A program made the translations under genes and the position numbers. Under the pieces are notes generated by a model. That model did no database searches. It was not told the DNA's origin and was given only the letters and a program-made list of their open reading frames with translations. Of a DNA stretch of 64,000 nucleotides, positions 16,733-25,776 are shown piece after piece. The stretch comes from SYIM01 sp964581825 (lineage in GTDB: Bacteria; Pseudomonadota; Gammaproteobacteria; Burkholderiales; Burkholderiaceae_E): assembly GCA_964581825.1 (NCBI GenBank), contig CAZORB010000001.1:1-64000 (forward strand). The letters are read 5' to 3'. How positions within the stretch are numbered: position 1 is the first letter of the stretch; the number at the start of each line of letters is the position of its first letter.

Positions 16733-17605
16733 CTATTTGATGTCTTTCCAGTAGACGCGGTTCAGGTTCCAGGCGAACAGCGTGAACAGCGCCAGAAACA
16801 TCAATACCCATGCGCCCAAGCGCACGCGGGTTCCCGCGGTCGGATCGGACATGTAGGTGATAAAAGCGACCAGGTCACCGATCTGGGCATCGTATTCGGC
16901 CGCGGACACACTGCCGCCCTCGATTTTCCCGAGTCGGATCGTTTTGCCCGAATGAGGATGTCCGCCCGAAAGCTTTTCGGTTGTTTCAGTGCGGAAGCCC
17001 TGCGGGTCGAAGCTCACCGTGGTTTTGGTGAAACCTTCGCTCTTACCGGTTTTGGGATCGCGCGCCTCACGCACCTCTTCGATGGTTGCGCCGCGGGAGC
17101 CCTGCATCGGCCACAACACATGGGGCATGCCTACGTTTTCAAACAGTGCGTTGTTCCAGCCGGTAGAGCGGGTCCCATCGCGGTAGTAGGCGCGCAGGTA
17201 GGTGTAGAGCCAGTCAGAACCTGTACCGTCGTGCGATGACCGCGCGCGCGCAATGAGTGACAGATCGGGCGGCAGCGCGCCAAACCACTCTTTGGCATCT
17301 GCCGCGCGCATCGACACTTTCATGGGCTCACCCACCTTCTCGGAGGTGAACATCAGGTGGGTTTTGATCTGGTCTTCGGAAAGACCGATGTCGCGCAGCC
17401 GGTTGTAGCGCATGGCCGATGCGCCGTGGCAGTTCAGGCAGTAATTGACGAACAGCTTTGCCCCGTTTTGCAACGCTACCTGGTCTGTGAGCTTTTCAAG
17501 CGGAAAGCGATCGAGCGGGTACGACGAGCCACCCGCCGCGACGGCTGACCCGGCAATCACGGCCGATGCGAATAGCGCAGCCAGTTTAGCGAACAGTTTC
17601 TTCAT
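16733..17605 (-). CDS. petC: Ubiquinol-cytochrome c reductase, cytochrome c1
   Basis: 290 residues from ATG 17605, where a signal peptide starts (MKKLFAKLAALFASAVIAG); a start 11 codons upstream would overlap petB and add charged residues before the signal. The haem site is CLNCH, and MPHVLWPMQG carries the likely Met axial-ligand region. The C-terminal GAWVLMFLALFTLFAWNLN is the membrane anchor, ending with KDIK. Cytochrome c1 passes electrons from the Rieske protein to a soluble cytochrome c. Third gene of the petABC operon, 19 nt after petB. Confidence 0.96.
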   Translation of the reverse strand: MKKLFAKLAALFASAVIAGSAVAAGGSSYPLDRFPLEKLTDQVALQNGAKLFVNYCLNCHGASAMRYNRLRDIGLSEDQIKTHLMFTSEKVGEPMKVSMRAADAKEWFGALPPDLSLIARARSSHDGTGSDWLYTYLRAYYRDGTRSTGWNNALFENVGMPHVLWPMQGSRGATIEEVREARDPKTGKSEGFTKTTVSFDPQGFRTETTEKLSGGHPHSGKTIRLGKIEGGSVSAAEYDAQIGDLVAFITYMSDPTAGTRVRLGAWVLMFLALFTLFAWNLNRVYWKDIK

Positions 17606-17624
17606 TTTCTCAGGACTCCGGCGG

Positions 17625-19031
17625 TCAGTGCGCTGCAAACGTGACGCGATCCGGCACGCGCTTGAACTCGCCCATGGCGCTCCACCACGGCATCAGCATG
17701 AAGAAGGCGAAGTAAAGGAGCGTACCGATTTTGGCCACCAGATTGCGGAGCTCTTCTGGCGGCTGAACCCCCAGATAACCCAGCACCAGAAACACCACGA
17801 CAAACGTACCGTAGATCCATTTGTGCCAGCCCGGGCGGTAACGAATCGAGCGAACCGGGCTGTGGTCGATCCAGGGCATCGTGAACAGGATCATGACCGC
17901 GGCGCCCATGGCCACCACGCCCCAGAACTTGGCTTCGACCAGGAAGAAGCCAGCGATCAAGGCGACCACCGCTGCCAGGGTAATGACCTTGACGCTTGCA
18001 TAGCGCGCCGTGGTGACAACCAGCAGGGCGTAGAACACCAGGAACGGCGTCATCCAGTACATCAGGAAGTCGTCGGTAACCGCTCTGAGCACCGAGTAGT
18101 AGGGCGTGAAGTACCAGACAGGTGCGATGTGCGCCGGCGTCTTGAGCGGGTCTGCGGGGATGAAGTTGTTGTACTCGAGGAAGTACCCACCGGCCTCGGG
18201 GGCGAAAAAGACGATTGCTGAAAACGCGATCAGAAAAACCGACACGCCCAGGATGTCGTGCACCGTGTAGTAAGGATGGAAGGGAATGCCGTCGAGGGGT
18301 ACCCCGTTGGGATCTTTCTTGGCCTTGATATCGACCCCATCTGGGTTGTTGGAGCCAACTTCGTGGAGGGCAACGATGTGCGCCGCCACCAGACCCAGCA
18401 GCACCAGCGGAATGGCAATGACGTGGAACGCGAAGAAGCGATTCAGCGTAGCGTCGCCCACCACGTAGTCGCCGCGGATCCAGATCGACAGTTCAGGGCC
18501 AATAAAGGGGATGGCTGCGAACAGGTTAACGATAACCTGCGCACCCCAGTAAGACATCTGACCCCAGGGGAGCAGGTAACCAAAGAACGCTTCGGCCATC
18601 AGGCAAAGGAAAATGAGGCAGCCGAAGATCCAAACCAGTTCGCGCGGCTTACGGTAGGAGCCGTAAAGCAACCCGCGGAACATGTGCAGATACACCACAA
18701 CAAAGAACGCCGACGCGCCAGTGGAGTGCAGATAGCGCACCAGCCACCCCCAGGGAACGTCACGCATGATGTACTCGACCGAGGCAAATGCCACCGGAAT
18801 GCCGGCCTCATTGAGCGATGCGTCAGGCTTGTAATGCATCACCAGAAAAATGCCGGTGACGATCTGGATAACCAGAACCAGCATCGCGAGCGAACCAAAG
18901 AAGTACCAGAAGTTGAAATTCTTCGGAGCGTAATACTCCGACAGGTGCGCTTTCCAGGTGGACGTCAGCGGGAAACGCTGATCGACCCAACCAAGAAGGC
19001 CAGTGGTTTCAACTTGCTTTTGCTGCGCCAT
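17625..19031 (-). CDS. petB: Ubiquinol-cytochrome c reductase, cytochrome b
   Basis: 468 residues with eight or more membrane segments. Haem-ligand histidines are in VRYLHSTGASAFFVVVYLHM and in FAFHVIAIPLVLLGLVAAHI; the quinol-oxidation loop has the PEW equivalent within IAPVWYFTPYYSVLRAV. The length, longer than mitochondrial cytochrome b (about 380), matches bacterial forms with a C-terminal extension. It forms the membrane core of complex III. AGGAG lies 9 nt upstream. petA is 107 nt upstream and petC 19 nt downstream. Confidence 0.97.
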   Translation of the reverse strand: MAQQKQVETTGLLGWVDQRFPLTSTWKAHLSEYYAPKNFNFWYFFGSLAMLVLVIQIVTGIFLVMHYKPDASLNEAGIPVAFASVEYIMRDVPWGWLVRYLHSTGASAFFVVVYLHMFRGLLYGSYRKPRELVWIFGCLIFLCLMAEAFFGYLLPWGQMSYWGAQVIVNLFAAIPFIGPELSIWIRGDYVVGDATLNRFFAFHVIAIPLVLLGLVAAHIVALHEVGSNNPDGVDIKAKKDPNGVPLDGIPFHPYYTVHDILGVSVFLIAFSAIVFFAPEAGGYFLEYNNFIPADPLKTPAHIAPVWYFTPYYSVLRAVTDDFLMYWMTPFLVFYALLVVTTARYASVKVITLAAVVALIAGFFLVEAKFWGVVAMGAAVMILFTMPWIDHSPVRSIRYRPGWHKWIYGTFVVVFLVLGYLGVQPPEELRNLVAKIGTLLYFAFFMLMPWWSAMGEFKRVPDRVTFAAH

Positions 19032-19138
19032 TTCTGCTGCTCCTCGCGGGAATCACGAGACGAAATCGGGTTAAGCCCGGCCGGTTGCTGCCTTGGCAGC
19101 CGCCCCATGCCATCCGGCGGGGCACTCCGGACGGAGTA

Positions 19139-19741
19139 TCAGGCTGCCTTATCCTCGCCGATCAGGATGCGGGTGTCCGACACATACCGGTGCGGCGGAA
19201 CCTCGAGGTTGTCCGGCGCGGGCTTGTTCTTGAACACACGGCCTGCCAGATCAAACGTGGACCCATGGCACGGGCAGAGGAAACCGCCCGCCCAGTCATC
19301 TGGCAGAGAGGGCTGCGGGCCGGTTGCGAATTTGTCGCTGGGCGAGCAGCCCAAGTGCGAGCAGATTCCGACCACCACCAGGTATTCAGGCTTGATGGAG
19401 CGGTGCGGATTTTTCGCATAGGTCGGCGTGGGATAAGCCGTGCGAGCGGAGCCCGGGTCGGCCACCTGAGGCTCGGTGTTCTTCAATGTTGCAAGCATTT
19501 CAGGCGTACGGCGAAGCACCCAGACGGGCTTGCCGCGCCACTCGACGCGCTTGAGCTCGCCAGGCTGCATGGAGGACACGTCGATTTCGACGGGTGCGCC
19601 CGCGGCCTTGGCCTTTTCAGAGGGCGCAAAGGTGCTGACAAACGGCACTACCACTGCCGCGCCGCCTGCTGCGCCCGCCGCAGCAACGAGCCCGATCGCC
19701 GACCGGCGGGACGATTCGGAGGGCTTCAAAGATTCACTCAT
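19139..19741 (-). CDS. petA: Ubiquinol-cytochrome c reductase, Rieske iron-sulphur subunit
   Basis: 200 residues. N-terminal SSRRSAIGLVAAAGAAGGAA is a twin-arginine-type signal that remains as a membrane anchor, consistent with Tat export of folded Rieske proteins (tatABC are in this window). The 2Fe-2S ligands are in CSHLGC and CPCHGSTFD. First gene of the petABC operon; the promoter should lie in 19742-19943, shared with the divergent TAXI receptor gene. Confidence 0.97.
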   Translation of the reverse strand: MSESLKPSESSRRSAIGLVAAAGAAGGAAVVVPFVSTFAPSEKAKAAGAPVEIDVSSMQPGELKRVEWRGKPVWVLRRTPEMLATLKNTEPQVADPGSARTAYPTPTYAKNPHRSIKPEYLVVVGICSHLGCSPSDKFATGPQPSLPDDWAGGFLCPCHGSTFDLAGRVFKNKPAPDNLEVPPHRYVSDTRILIGEDKAA

Positions 19742-19943
19742 CGTCTTGTCCGAGATGAAACAAAGTGTTGCTAATCGTCTTAGTGAACCGCGGATTCTAA
19801 CCGAATGGTGCCCTGCAATAAAGCCGGCCGCACGGGATGCCCCCTTGCCGGTGCGGACTTGTGCGGCGGAGCAACCCAGCCCTGGTTGTGGTCTGAGCGA
19901 TCACGAATGCAGACTACAATCCAAAAAAACACGGAGACGTTCG

Positions 19944-20948
19944 ATGACCCACCTGCCAAAGCTTAGCCGTCGCGGCTTACTCTCGGTTTCGCTTGCCACC
20001 GCCCTGCTGGCTGTCCTGCCCAGTGCCGCGGAGGCGCAATCCGCGCCCTCAAAAATCACCCTGGCCGGCGGTTCGGTAGGTGGCGCCTGGAGCGCCGTCG
20101 GAACAGCTATCGGCGAAACGCTGCGCAAAGAATACCCCGGCATTTCATTTACCTATGAACCGGGACGTGAAGCAGGCAACCTTCTGTTGGTTTCTCAGGG
20201 GAAAGTTCAACTCGGCATCGCCCACGCACAGCTTGCCCGCCAGGCCGAGGCCGGCATTGAACCGTTCTCGCAGCCAATGAAGAATATTCGGGCGATCGCG
20301 ATGATCGACCCGGAAGCAGCGGTGCAGATCCTTGCCACCACGGCCTCCGGAATCACCAGTATCGACCAGATTCGTGAGCGGAAAATGCCTGTCCGCGTTG
20401 CGCTCAATTCCAAGGGCACGCTGATGGCCGTCGCGGGAGAGGCGGTGTTTTCAGTCCATGGCTTCACGGTGAAAGACATCGAGAACTGGGGCGGGCGTCT
20501 CAATTACGTCGCTTACAACAACGGCCTGACGATGGTGAAGAACGGGCAGATCGACATCATCATCAACATGCTCGCATTTCCCTCCAGCCAAATCGTTAAC
20601 GCCGCACGCGACACGCAGTTCAAGTTAATCGGGCTTGGCCCGGAGGCGGTTGATCGGCTGAACAAGCAACTCGGCACTGAAACCATCAACATCCCAGCCA
20701 ACACCTACGCGTTTTCGCCGGAGGCAGCGAACACCGTTCGGGGCAGCGTAGTCGTCATGGCCGCCGCCGAGATGAAAGACAGCGAGGCCGAGGCGATTGT
20801 CAGCGCAATGCTCAAGAACTTCGACTTCCTGCAGAAATCGCATGCAACGTTGGCGCGGCTCACACCCGAGAGCCTGCCGCAGGTCTCGCCCCTGCCGCTT
20901 CATCCGGGCGCTGTCACCGCCTACCGCAAAGCGGGCCTGCTCAAGTGA
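19944..20948 (+). CDS. TAXI-type TRAP transporter solute-binding protein
   Basis: 334 residues from ATG 19944, where the signal peptide begins (LSRRGLLSVSLATALLAVLP, cut near AEA-Q); GGAGA precedes the start. The mature part reads ITLAGGSVGGAWSAVGTAIG then TYEPGREAGNLLLVSQGKVQLGI in the typical TAXI layout, the receptor class that works with fused TRAP permeases. Ligands of the class are varied (glutamate and others). The permease gene follows 127 nt downstream, after a hairpin. The ligand may be related to the NadC-like and phosphorylase genes further on; that is inference. Confidence 0.9.
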   Translation: MTHLPKLSRRGLLSVSLATALLAVLPSAAEAQSAPSKITLAGGSVGGAWSAVGTAIGETLRKEYPGISFTYEPGREAGNLLLVSQGKVQLGIAHAQLARQAEAGIEPFSQPMKNIRAIAMIDPEAAVQILATTASGITSIDQIRERKMPVRVALNSKGTLMAVAGEAVFSVHGFTVKDIENWGGRLNYVAYNNGLTMVKNGQIDIIINMLAFPSSQIVNAARDTQFKLIGLGPEAVDRLNKQLGTETINIPANTYAFSPEAANTVRGSVVVMAAAEMKDSEAEAIVSAMLKNFDFLQKSHATLARLTPESLPQVSPLPLHPGAVTAYRKAGLLK

Positions 20949-20953
20949 CCGAA

Positions 20954-20980
20954 GGCGCTGCCTGGCGCAGCGCCGGTCTT
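20954..20980 (+). terminator. Hairpin with T-rich tail between receptor and permease genes
   Basis: GGCGCTG at 20954-20960 and CAGCGCC at 20968-20974 form a perfect 7-bp stem with a 7-nt loop, followed by GGTCTTTTG, starting 5 nt after the receptor stop. It may partially stop transcription, giving more receptor than permease, or protect the 3' end of the receptor mRNA. Confidence 0.55.
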
Positions 20981-21075
20981 TTGCGTCGATCGCAGGCTGA
21001 CATTCGCTGCACTGCCAGCGTCCAAACTTGCTGGCCTGGCAGCCCGAGTCACCCCATCGCCGACCGGATTTATCA

Positions 21076-23013
21076 ATGAATTTCCTGGAACTGATCGGTT
21101 CCGGCCGATCACGCACACTCGGGCCCGTGGGTCGGCTCCTGAGCGCAGTAATCAGCCTCTCCCTCGCAGTCACCTTCATCGCGGTCGCGGCTGGGGTGTA
21201 CCTGGACGAAATGATCGGCCTGTTCATTTTTCTGGGTGGCGTACTGTCGCTGGCCTTTCTGCACACCACCGGCAACGCCAGGCGACCGACCACCGAAACC
21301 TGGGCCAGTTGGCTGCTGACCCTGACCTCGATCGGATGCAGCGTCTATTTCATCGCGATGCACGATGTGCACAAGGACCGACTGCCTGTGCTGGACCCGC
21401 TAACCCCAGCCGATGTCGCGGTATCGGTCGTGTTGATAGCCCTCGTGCTGGAAGCCACGCGCCGCACCGTTGGCGTTGTGCTCGTGATGCTGGTCGGCCT
21501 CTTTCTGACCTATGCGGCGTTCGGCCACAAACTGAGCGGCGCGTTCTCGCATCGGGGAATGAGCCTGCCTGAAATGATCGATCAGCTGGTCTTCACCAAC
21601 AACGGACTGTTCGGTCCCGCGCTCGAGGTGGCCGCGTACCTGGTCTTCATCTTCGTGCTGTTCGGCGCACTGCTCGACAAATTTGGCGGCGGCGATTTTT
21701 TTCACGATCTATCCAACGCACTGGTCGGACGCCAGGTGGGCGGTCCGGCCAAGGTCGCGGTGCTGTCATCGGGCCTTTACGGATCGATTTCGGGCTCGCC
21801 CACCGCCGATGTGGTCACAACCGGTTCGTTCACGATCCCGCTCATGATCCGTACCGGCTTTACCCGAGTCCGCGCGGGCGCCATCGAAGCCGCGGCCTCC
21901 ACTGGGGGGGCAATCCTGCCGCCGGTGATGGGGTCGGCTGCATTCATGATGTCGGACTTTACGGGCATACCGTACGGGGAGATCGCCCTGGTCGCAATTA
22001 TTCCGGGGTTGCTCTACTACCTGTGCGTCTACATGGGCGTCACGCTGAGCGCTCACCACGCGGGCTTAAAGCCGCTTGAGCAGTCGGATATTCCCAAGGT
22101 AAGCGCAGTGCTCAAGCGCGACTGGATCTATCTCGTGCCGCTGGTCACCATCGCATGGGCAGTGCTTGCGCTCAACCGGCCAGCGTTCGCCGGAGCGGTC
22201 GCGTGTCTGGCGCTTGTCCCGGTGGTGCTGCTGCGCTGCAGGCCGCTCACGGACCTTCCGAAGCGCCTTGGGCAGGCGCTCATTGAAGGCATGCAGCGAA
22301 TGATTACCGTTGGCGTTGCCTGCGCGGTCGCGGGGCTGGTCATTGGTACGCTGTCAATGACCGATCTCAGCGGCAAGATCAGTTCCGCGCTGTTCGTTTT
22401 GGCGTCGGGTAATTTCGCGCTCACGGTTTTTACCGCAATCGTGGTGATCGTTGTGCTCGGCATGGGCATGCCGGTTCCGGCGGTCTATGCGCTGTCGGCG
22501 GTGCTCGCAGCGCCAGCTCTGATCGCATTGGGCATCTCCACCATGGCCTCGCATCTGCTGGTGGTTTATTACGCGGCGGTTTCAGCGATCACGCCTCCGG
22601 TCGCGGTGGCCGCGTTTGCGGCGGCGTCCATCGCCAAAGCCAACCCGATGCCCATTGGTTTTGTGGCCTGCAGGATCGCCGCTGTTGCGTTTGTGGTCCC
22701 GCTGGTGTTCGTTGCGCGGCCCGAGCTGCTGCTGGAGGGCTCAACGCTTGATGTGATCGGAGTGTGTGCGGCCACCGCGCTCGGCTCAGTGTTGATGACC
22801 ATTGCGTTTGAAGACTATGCGTTTGGTAAGCTCGGATCCATAACGCGCCTCTCGTTCGGTGTGTTGGCGATTTTGATGTTCATGCCCGCCGCAGAACTTA
22901 ATGCCGCCGCGACAGCCATATCGCTGGCGTGGCTGGGCTGGCGGTATCGTCGCAGCCGATACGCGATACCGCCAGGCAACCCGCCCGGCTCCACCGGGCT
23001 CTCTCCTTCCTGA
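21076..23013 (+). CDS. TRAP transporter fused permease (DctQM-type, TAXI-associated)
   Basis: 645 residues from ATG 21076, where a first membrane segment follows a short charged start. About 17 hydrophobic segments: an N-terminal small-subunit-like region fused to the large DctM-type permease. The core carries SGLYGSISGSPTADVVTTGS and GFTRVRAGAIEAAASTGGAI, the signature of TRAP fused permeases, and GMGMPVPAVYALSAVLAAPAL in the second half. Such permeases use a sodium gradient with the periplasmic receptor. Only 26 nt separate it from the NadC-like gene, suggesting one transcript. Confidence 0.92.
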   Translation: MNFLELIGSGRSRTLGPVGRLLSAVISLSLAVTFIAVAAGVYLDEMIGLFIFLGGVLSLAFLHTTGNARRPTTETWASWLLTLTSIGCSVYFIAMHDVHKDRLPVLDPLTPADVAVSVVLIALVLEATRRTVGVVLVMLVGLFLTYAAFGHKLSGAFSHRGMSLPEMIDQLVFTNNGLFGPALEVAAYLVFIFVLFGALLDKFGGGDFFHDLSNALVGRQVGGPAKVAVLSSGLYGSISGSPTADVVTTGSFTIPLMIRTGFTRVRAGAIEAAASTGGAILPPVMGSAAFMMSDFTGIPYGEIALVAIIPGLLYYLCVYMGVTLSAHHAGLKPLEQSDIPKVSAVLKRDWIYLVPLVTIAWAVLALNRPAFAGAVACLALVPVVLLRCRPLTDLPKRLGQALIEGMQRMITVGVACAVAGLVIGTLSMTDLSGKISSALFVLASGNFALTVFTAIVVIVVLGMGMPVPAVYALSAVLAAPALIALGISTMASHLLVVYYAAVSAITPPVAVAAFAAASIAKANPMPIGFVACRIAAVAFVVPLVFVARPELLLEGSTLDVIGVCAATALGSVLMTIAFEDYAFGKLGSITRLSFGVLAILMFMPAAELNAAATAISLAWLGWRYRRSRYAIPPGNPPGSTGLSPS

Positions 23014-23039
23014 CCCTCTCTGATCCACGGAGCGCTCTC

Positions 23040-23870
23040 ATGTACGACATTTTTCAGGTCGATCGACTCATCGACCTCTGGCTATCTGAAGATATCGGCT
23101 ATTGCGATCTCACCGCGCAGCTGATGATCGACGAAGATGCGCAGGCCACCTTTCATATGAACGCGCGCGAATCCATGGTCATTGCAGGCATCGGTATCGC
23201 TCAGCGCATTTTTCAACGCTACGACCCGACGCTGTCGGTGACAACGCTGGTCAAAGACGGCGCCCGTGTTGAGAAAGGTACGCGTCTTCTTACCGTGTCG
23301 GGGTCGGCTCGCAGCATCGTGTCTGCCGAGCGACCCACGCTCAACATCCTGCAGCGGATGTGCGGTATCGCTACCGAGACCGCGCGCTATCGCGCGGAAA
23401 TCGATGGGACCAGCGCATGCCTGATCGACACCCGCAAAACCACGCCCGGGCTGCGCATGCTGGAAAAACACGCGGTGGTGTGCGGCGGCGGCGTCAACCA
23501 CCGCCTGGGGCTTGATAACGGCGTGATGCTCAAAGACAACCATATCGCGGTGGCAGGCAGCATCACCAAGGCGGTGCACCGGGCCCGGCAGAAGCTTCCG
23601 ATTCTGACCAAGATCGAAGTTGAGTGCGACCGTCTGGAGCAGGTTCGCGAAGCCGCCGATGCGGGCGCCGATGTCATCATGCTCGACAACATGCCTGTTG
23701 CGCAGATGCCCGAGGCGGTACGCATCGTTGCGGGCCGAGCCAAGATCGAGGCGTCCGGTGGTATCAGGATTGATACGATCCGCGCGATTGCAATGACCGG
23801 CGTTGACTACATCTCGACCAGCAAGATCACCCAAAGCGCACCCGCGGTTGATATTGGTCTGGACGAGTGA
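23040..23870 (+). CDS. NadC-like carboxylating nicotinate-nucleotide pyrophosphorylase
   Basis: 276 residues from ATG 23040, where LSEDIGYCDLTAQLM matches the family N-terminus. The phosphoribosyl and quinolinate site residues of NadC are present: TRKTTPGLR at 131-139, EKHAVVCGGGVNHRLGLDN, LKDNH, then IEVECD and IMLDNM with the acidic residues. The close relative ModD lacks the exact TTPGLR block, so NadC is the better match. The enzyme makes nicotinate mononucleotide from quinolinate and PRPP. nadA and nadB are not adjacent; its stop overlaps (GTGA) a fused enzyme predicted to make PRPP. It may be the housekeeping NadC or a paralogue for another pyridine acid. Confidence 0.85.
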   Translation: MYDIFQVDRLIDLWLSEDIGYCDLTAQLMIDEDAQATFHMNARESMVIAGIGIAQRIFQRYDPTLSVTTLVKDGARVEKGTRLLTVSGSARSIVSAERPTLNILQRMCGIATETARYRAEIDGTSACLIDTRKTTPGLRMLEKHAVVCGGGVNHRLGLDNGVMLKDNHIAVAGSITKAVHRARQKLPILTKIEVECDRLEQVREAADAGADVIMLDNMPVAQMPEAVRIVAGRAKIEASGGIRIDTIRAIAMTGVDYISTSKITQSAPAVDIGLDE

Positions 23871-25756
23871 GTCTGGCAACTGCACAAGGAGGCGAGGCGC
23901 GCCCGGCCGCCTCGCTACATCAGCTGGTTGGAACGCTTTTCTACATCGTCGGGGCAAGCGGCGTCGGCAAAGATAGCCTCATCGATACGCTGCGGACGAA
24001 GCTGCCCGCACACCGATTTGTCTTTGCACGCCGGGTCATCACCCGTCCTGAAGACAGCGTCGGCGAGACCCATGACGCATGTACCGTCCAAGAATTTTCC
24101 GAGCGTGCAGCGCGCGGCGAGTTTCTGCTCTGGTGGGCGGCTCATGGGCTGCACTACGGCTTACCTGCGGCGCTCGCCAACGAGCTGGCAGCGGGACGCC
24201 ATGTCATCGCCAACGGCTCGCGAGGCAAGGCCGCCGAGCTCGCGCAACGCGTTCCACGCCTGGTCGTGATCGAGATTGATGCGCCGCCTGAGCTGATCGC
24301 TGAACGGCTTGCCTCGCGCGGTCGCGAGTCGGGTGACGATATCGCCCAACGGCTCGCCCGGGCGAGTACCGCCTACCCCGAAACACTCGATGTGGTACGC
24401 GTTACCAACGATAGCGATCTGCACACAGGGACCGCTCGGCTGATTCATGCCATCGTCTCGAAGCTCGAGGGGCACGCGGCCGGCGCGGCGCGCAGGCCGG
24501 TTGCGTCCGACGGACGGCGCGTGTCCGAGCCTCGACAAGGGGCTGGCGCGGTTCTGCGTCGCAAGCTTGCCGGCGAGCGGCTCGAGCAAGCTGAGTGGAA
24601 CACGCTGCTGCAGGCGGTTATCGACGGTTCGATCGAAGGTGCCGAACGCGACACCATGCTGATTGCCTGCGCCAACGACCTCGATGACGAAGAGCTCGCG
24701 TGCGTCGCGCGCTGGCGATGCGGGCTGATGCCTCGCGCAAGCTGGGGTCGCGAGCCAGTGGTTGATAAGCATTCTCTAGGTGGCACGGCGGGAAGCCGCG
24801 TGACGATGATCGTGGTACCCATCGTCGCTGCGCACGGAATGCTGATTCCAAAAACTTCATCCCGCGCGATCACCTCAGCAGCGGGGACAGCCGATGCAAT
24901 GGAGGTGCTCGCGCGCGTCGATCTGAATCCATCGGAACTGCGCCAAGTGGTCGAGCAGGCGGGCGGTTGCATTGCCTGGAATGGCCGTCTCAACCATTCG
25001 GTGCTCGATGAATCCATGCACCGTCTCGAACGACTGCTCGCGCTCGATACCCGGCGCTGGTCAGTCGCCTCGATCCTGTCAAAGAAATGGTCGGCGGGCT
25101 CCACGCATGTGGTGATCGATGTGCCGTATATGCCAGGCGGTAAGGTTGCCTCGCTTGAGGAAGCGCGGGCGGTCGCCGCGCTGTTCGATTCGCTCGGCGC
25201 CCGCCTGGGCATGACGGTACGCGCTTATCCGAGCGATGGCGCTGCGCCGATTGGCCGCGGCATCGGGCCCGCACTCGAGGTGCGTGATGTACTGCAGGTG
25301 CTCGAGGGTGAGCCGCAGGCGCCAGCCGATCTGCGCGATAAGGCGCTGCTGTTTGCCGCGCGCATTCTGGCGCTCGATCCGACAATCGGCGATCTGGCGC
25401 GAGGCGAGGCGCGCGCGCTCGAACTGCTCGCGAGCGGCGACGCCCGGCGTGCAATGCAGGCAATCATCGACGCGCAAGGCGCAACCCCTCGCATCAACGA
25501 TACGACGCTTGCCCTGCTGCCGGTCTGCGCGACGCAATCAGGCACCGTGCTCGCAATCGATGCCCGCCGAATCTCAACGATCGCGCGCCTGGCCGGCGCG
25601 CCCGCCGATCCGCATGCTGGCGTTGACCTCGCCTGCCATCTGGGCGAGCACCTGCCAGCTCATGCGCCGCTCTACAGCATTCAGGCTTCCAGCACGGAGC
25701 GGCTTGCCGCCGCCGTGGCTGCTGCGGGCACAGACACCGGCATTCGACTCGGCTGA
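23867..25756 (+). CDS. Fusion of PhnN-type ribose 1,5-bisphosphate phosphokinase and AMP-phosphorylase-type enzyme
   Basis: 629 residues in one frame, GTG start overlapping the nadC-like stop. Residues about 22-200 are a PhnN/guanylate-kinase-like domain: P-loop GASGVGKDS at 29-37, FARRVITRP, LLWWAAHGLHYGLP, and VIEIDAPPELIAERLASRGRE. PhnN phosphorylates ribose 1,5-bisphosphate to PRPP. After a linker, residues about 220-629 are a thymidine-phosphorylase-family enzyme with the nucleoside-monophosphate hallmark DKHSLGGTAGSRVTM (from 300) and IPKTSSRAITSAAGTADAME (from 327), not the deoxynucleoside form. AMP phosphorylase yields a base plus ribose 1,5-bisphosphate, exactly the PhnN substrate. 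Both activities are inferred from sequence. Confidence 0.85.
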   Translation: MSLATAQGGEARPAASLHQLVGTLFYIVGASGVGKDSLIDTLRTKLPAHRFVFARRVITRPEDSVGETHDACTVQEFSERAARGEFLLWWAAHGLHYGLPAALANELAAGRHVIANGSRGKAAELAQRVPRLVVIEIDAPPELIAERLASRGRESGDDIAQRLARASTAYPETLDVVRVTNDSDLHTGTARLIHAIVSKLEGHAAGAARRPVASDGRRVSEPRQGAGAVLRRKLAGERLEQAEWNTLLQAVIDGSIEGAERDTMLIACANDLDDEELACVARWRCGLMPRASWGREPVVDKHSLGGTAGSRVTMIVVPIVAAHGMLIPKTSSRAITSAAGTADAMEVLARVDLNPSELRQVVEQAGGCIAWNGRLNHSVLDESMHRLERLLALDTRRWSVASILSKKWSAGSTHVVIDVPYMPGGKVASLEEARAVAALFDSLGARLGMTVRAYPSDGAAPIGRGIGPALEVRDVLQVLEGEPQAPADLRDKALLFAARILALDPTIGDLARGEARALELLASGDARRAMQAIIDAQGATPRINDTTLALLPVCATQSGTVLAIDARRISTIARLAGAPADPHAGVDLACHLGEHLPAHAPLYSIQASSTERLAAAVAAAGTDTGIRLG

Positions 25757-25776
25757 CCCGCGGAAAACACCCGCGC

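Noticed and set aside
18258..19421. Plus-strand frame of nearly 390 codons across petB and petA
   Set aside because: Opposes conserved cytochrome b and Rieske genes and has low-complexity, charged composition.
23040..23870. Calling the NadC-like gene modD (molybdenum transport)
   Set aside because: The TRKTTPGLR and GGGVNHRLGL blocks match NadC; no molybdate transporter is adjacent.
24500..25756. Calling the second half of the fusion a deoxythymidine phosphorylase (DeoA)
   Set aside because: It carries the NMP-phosphorylase hallmark around residue 327, not the pattern of classical thymidine phosphorylase.
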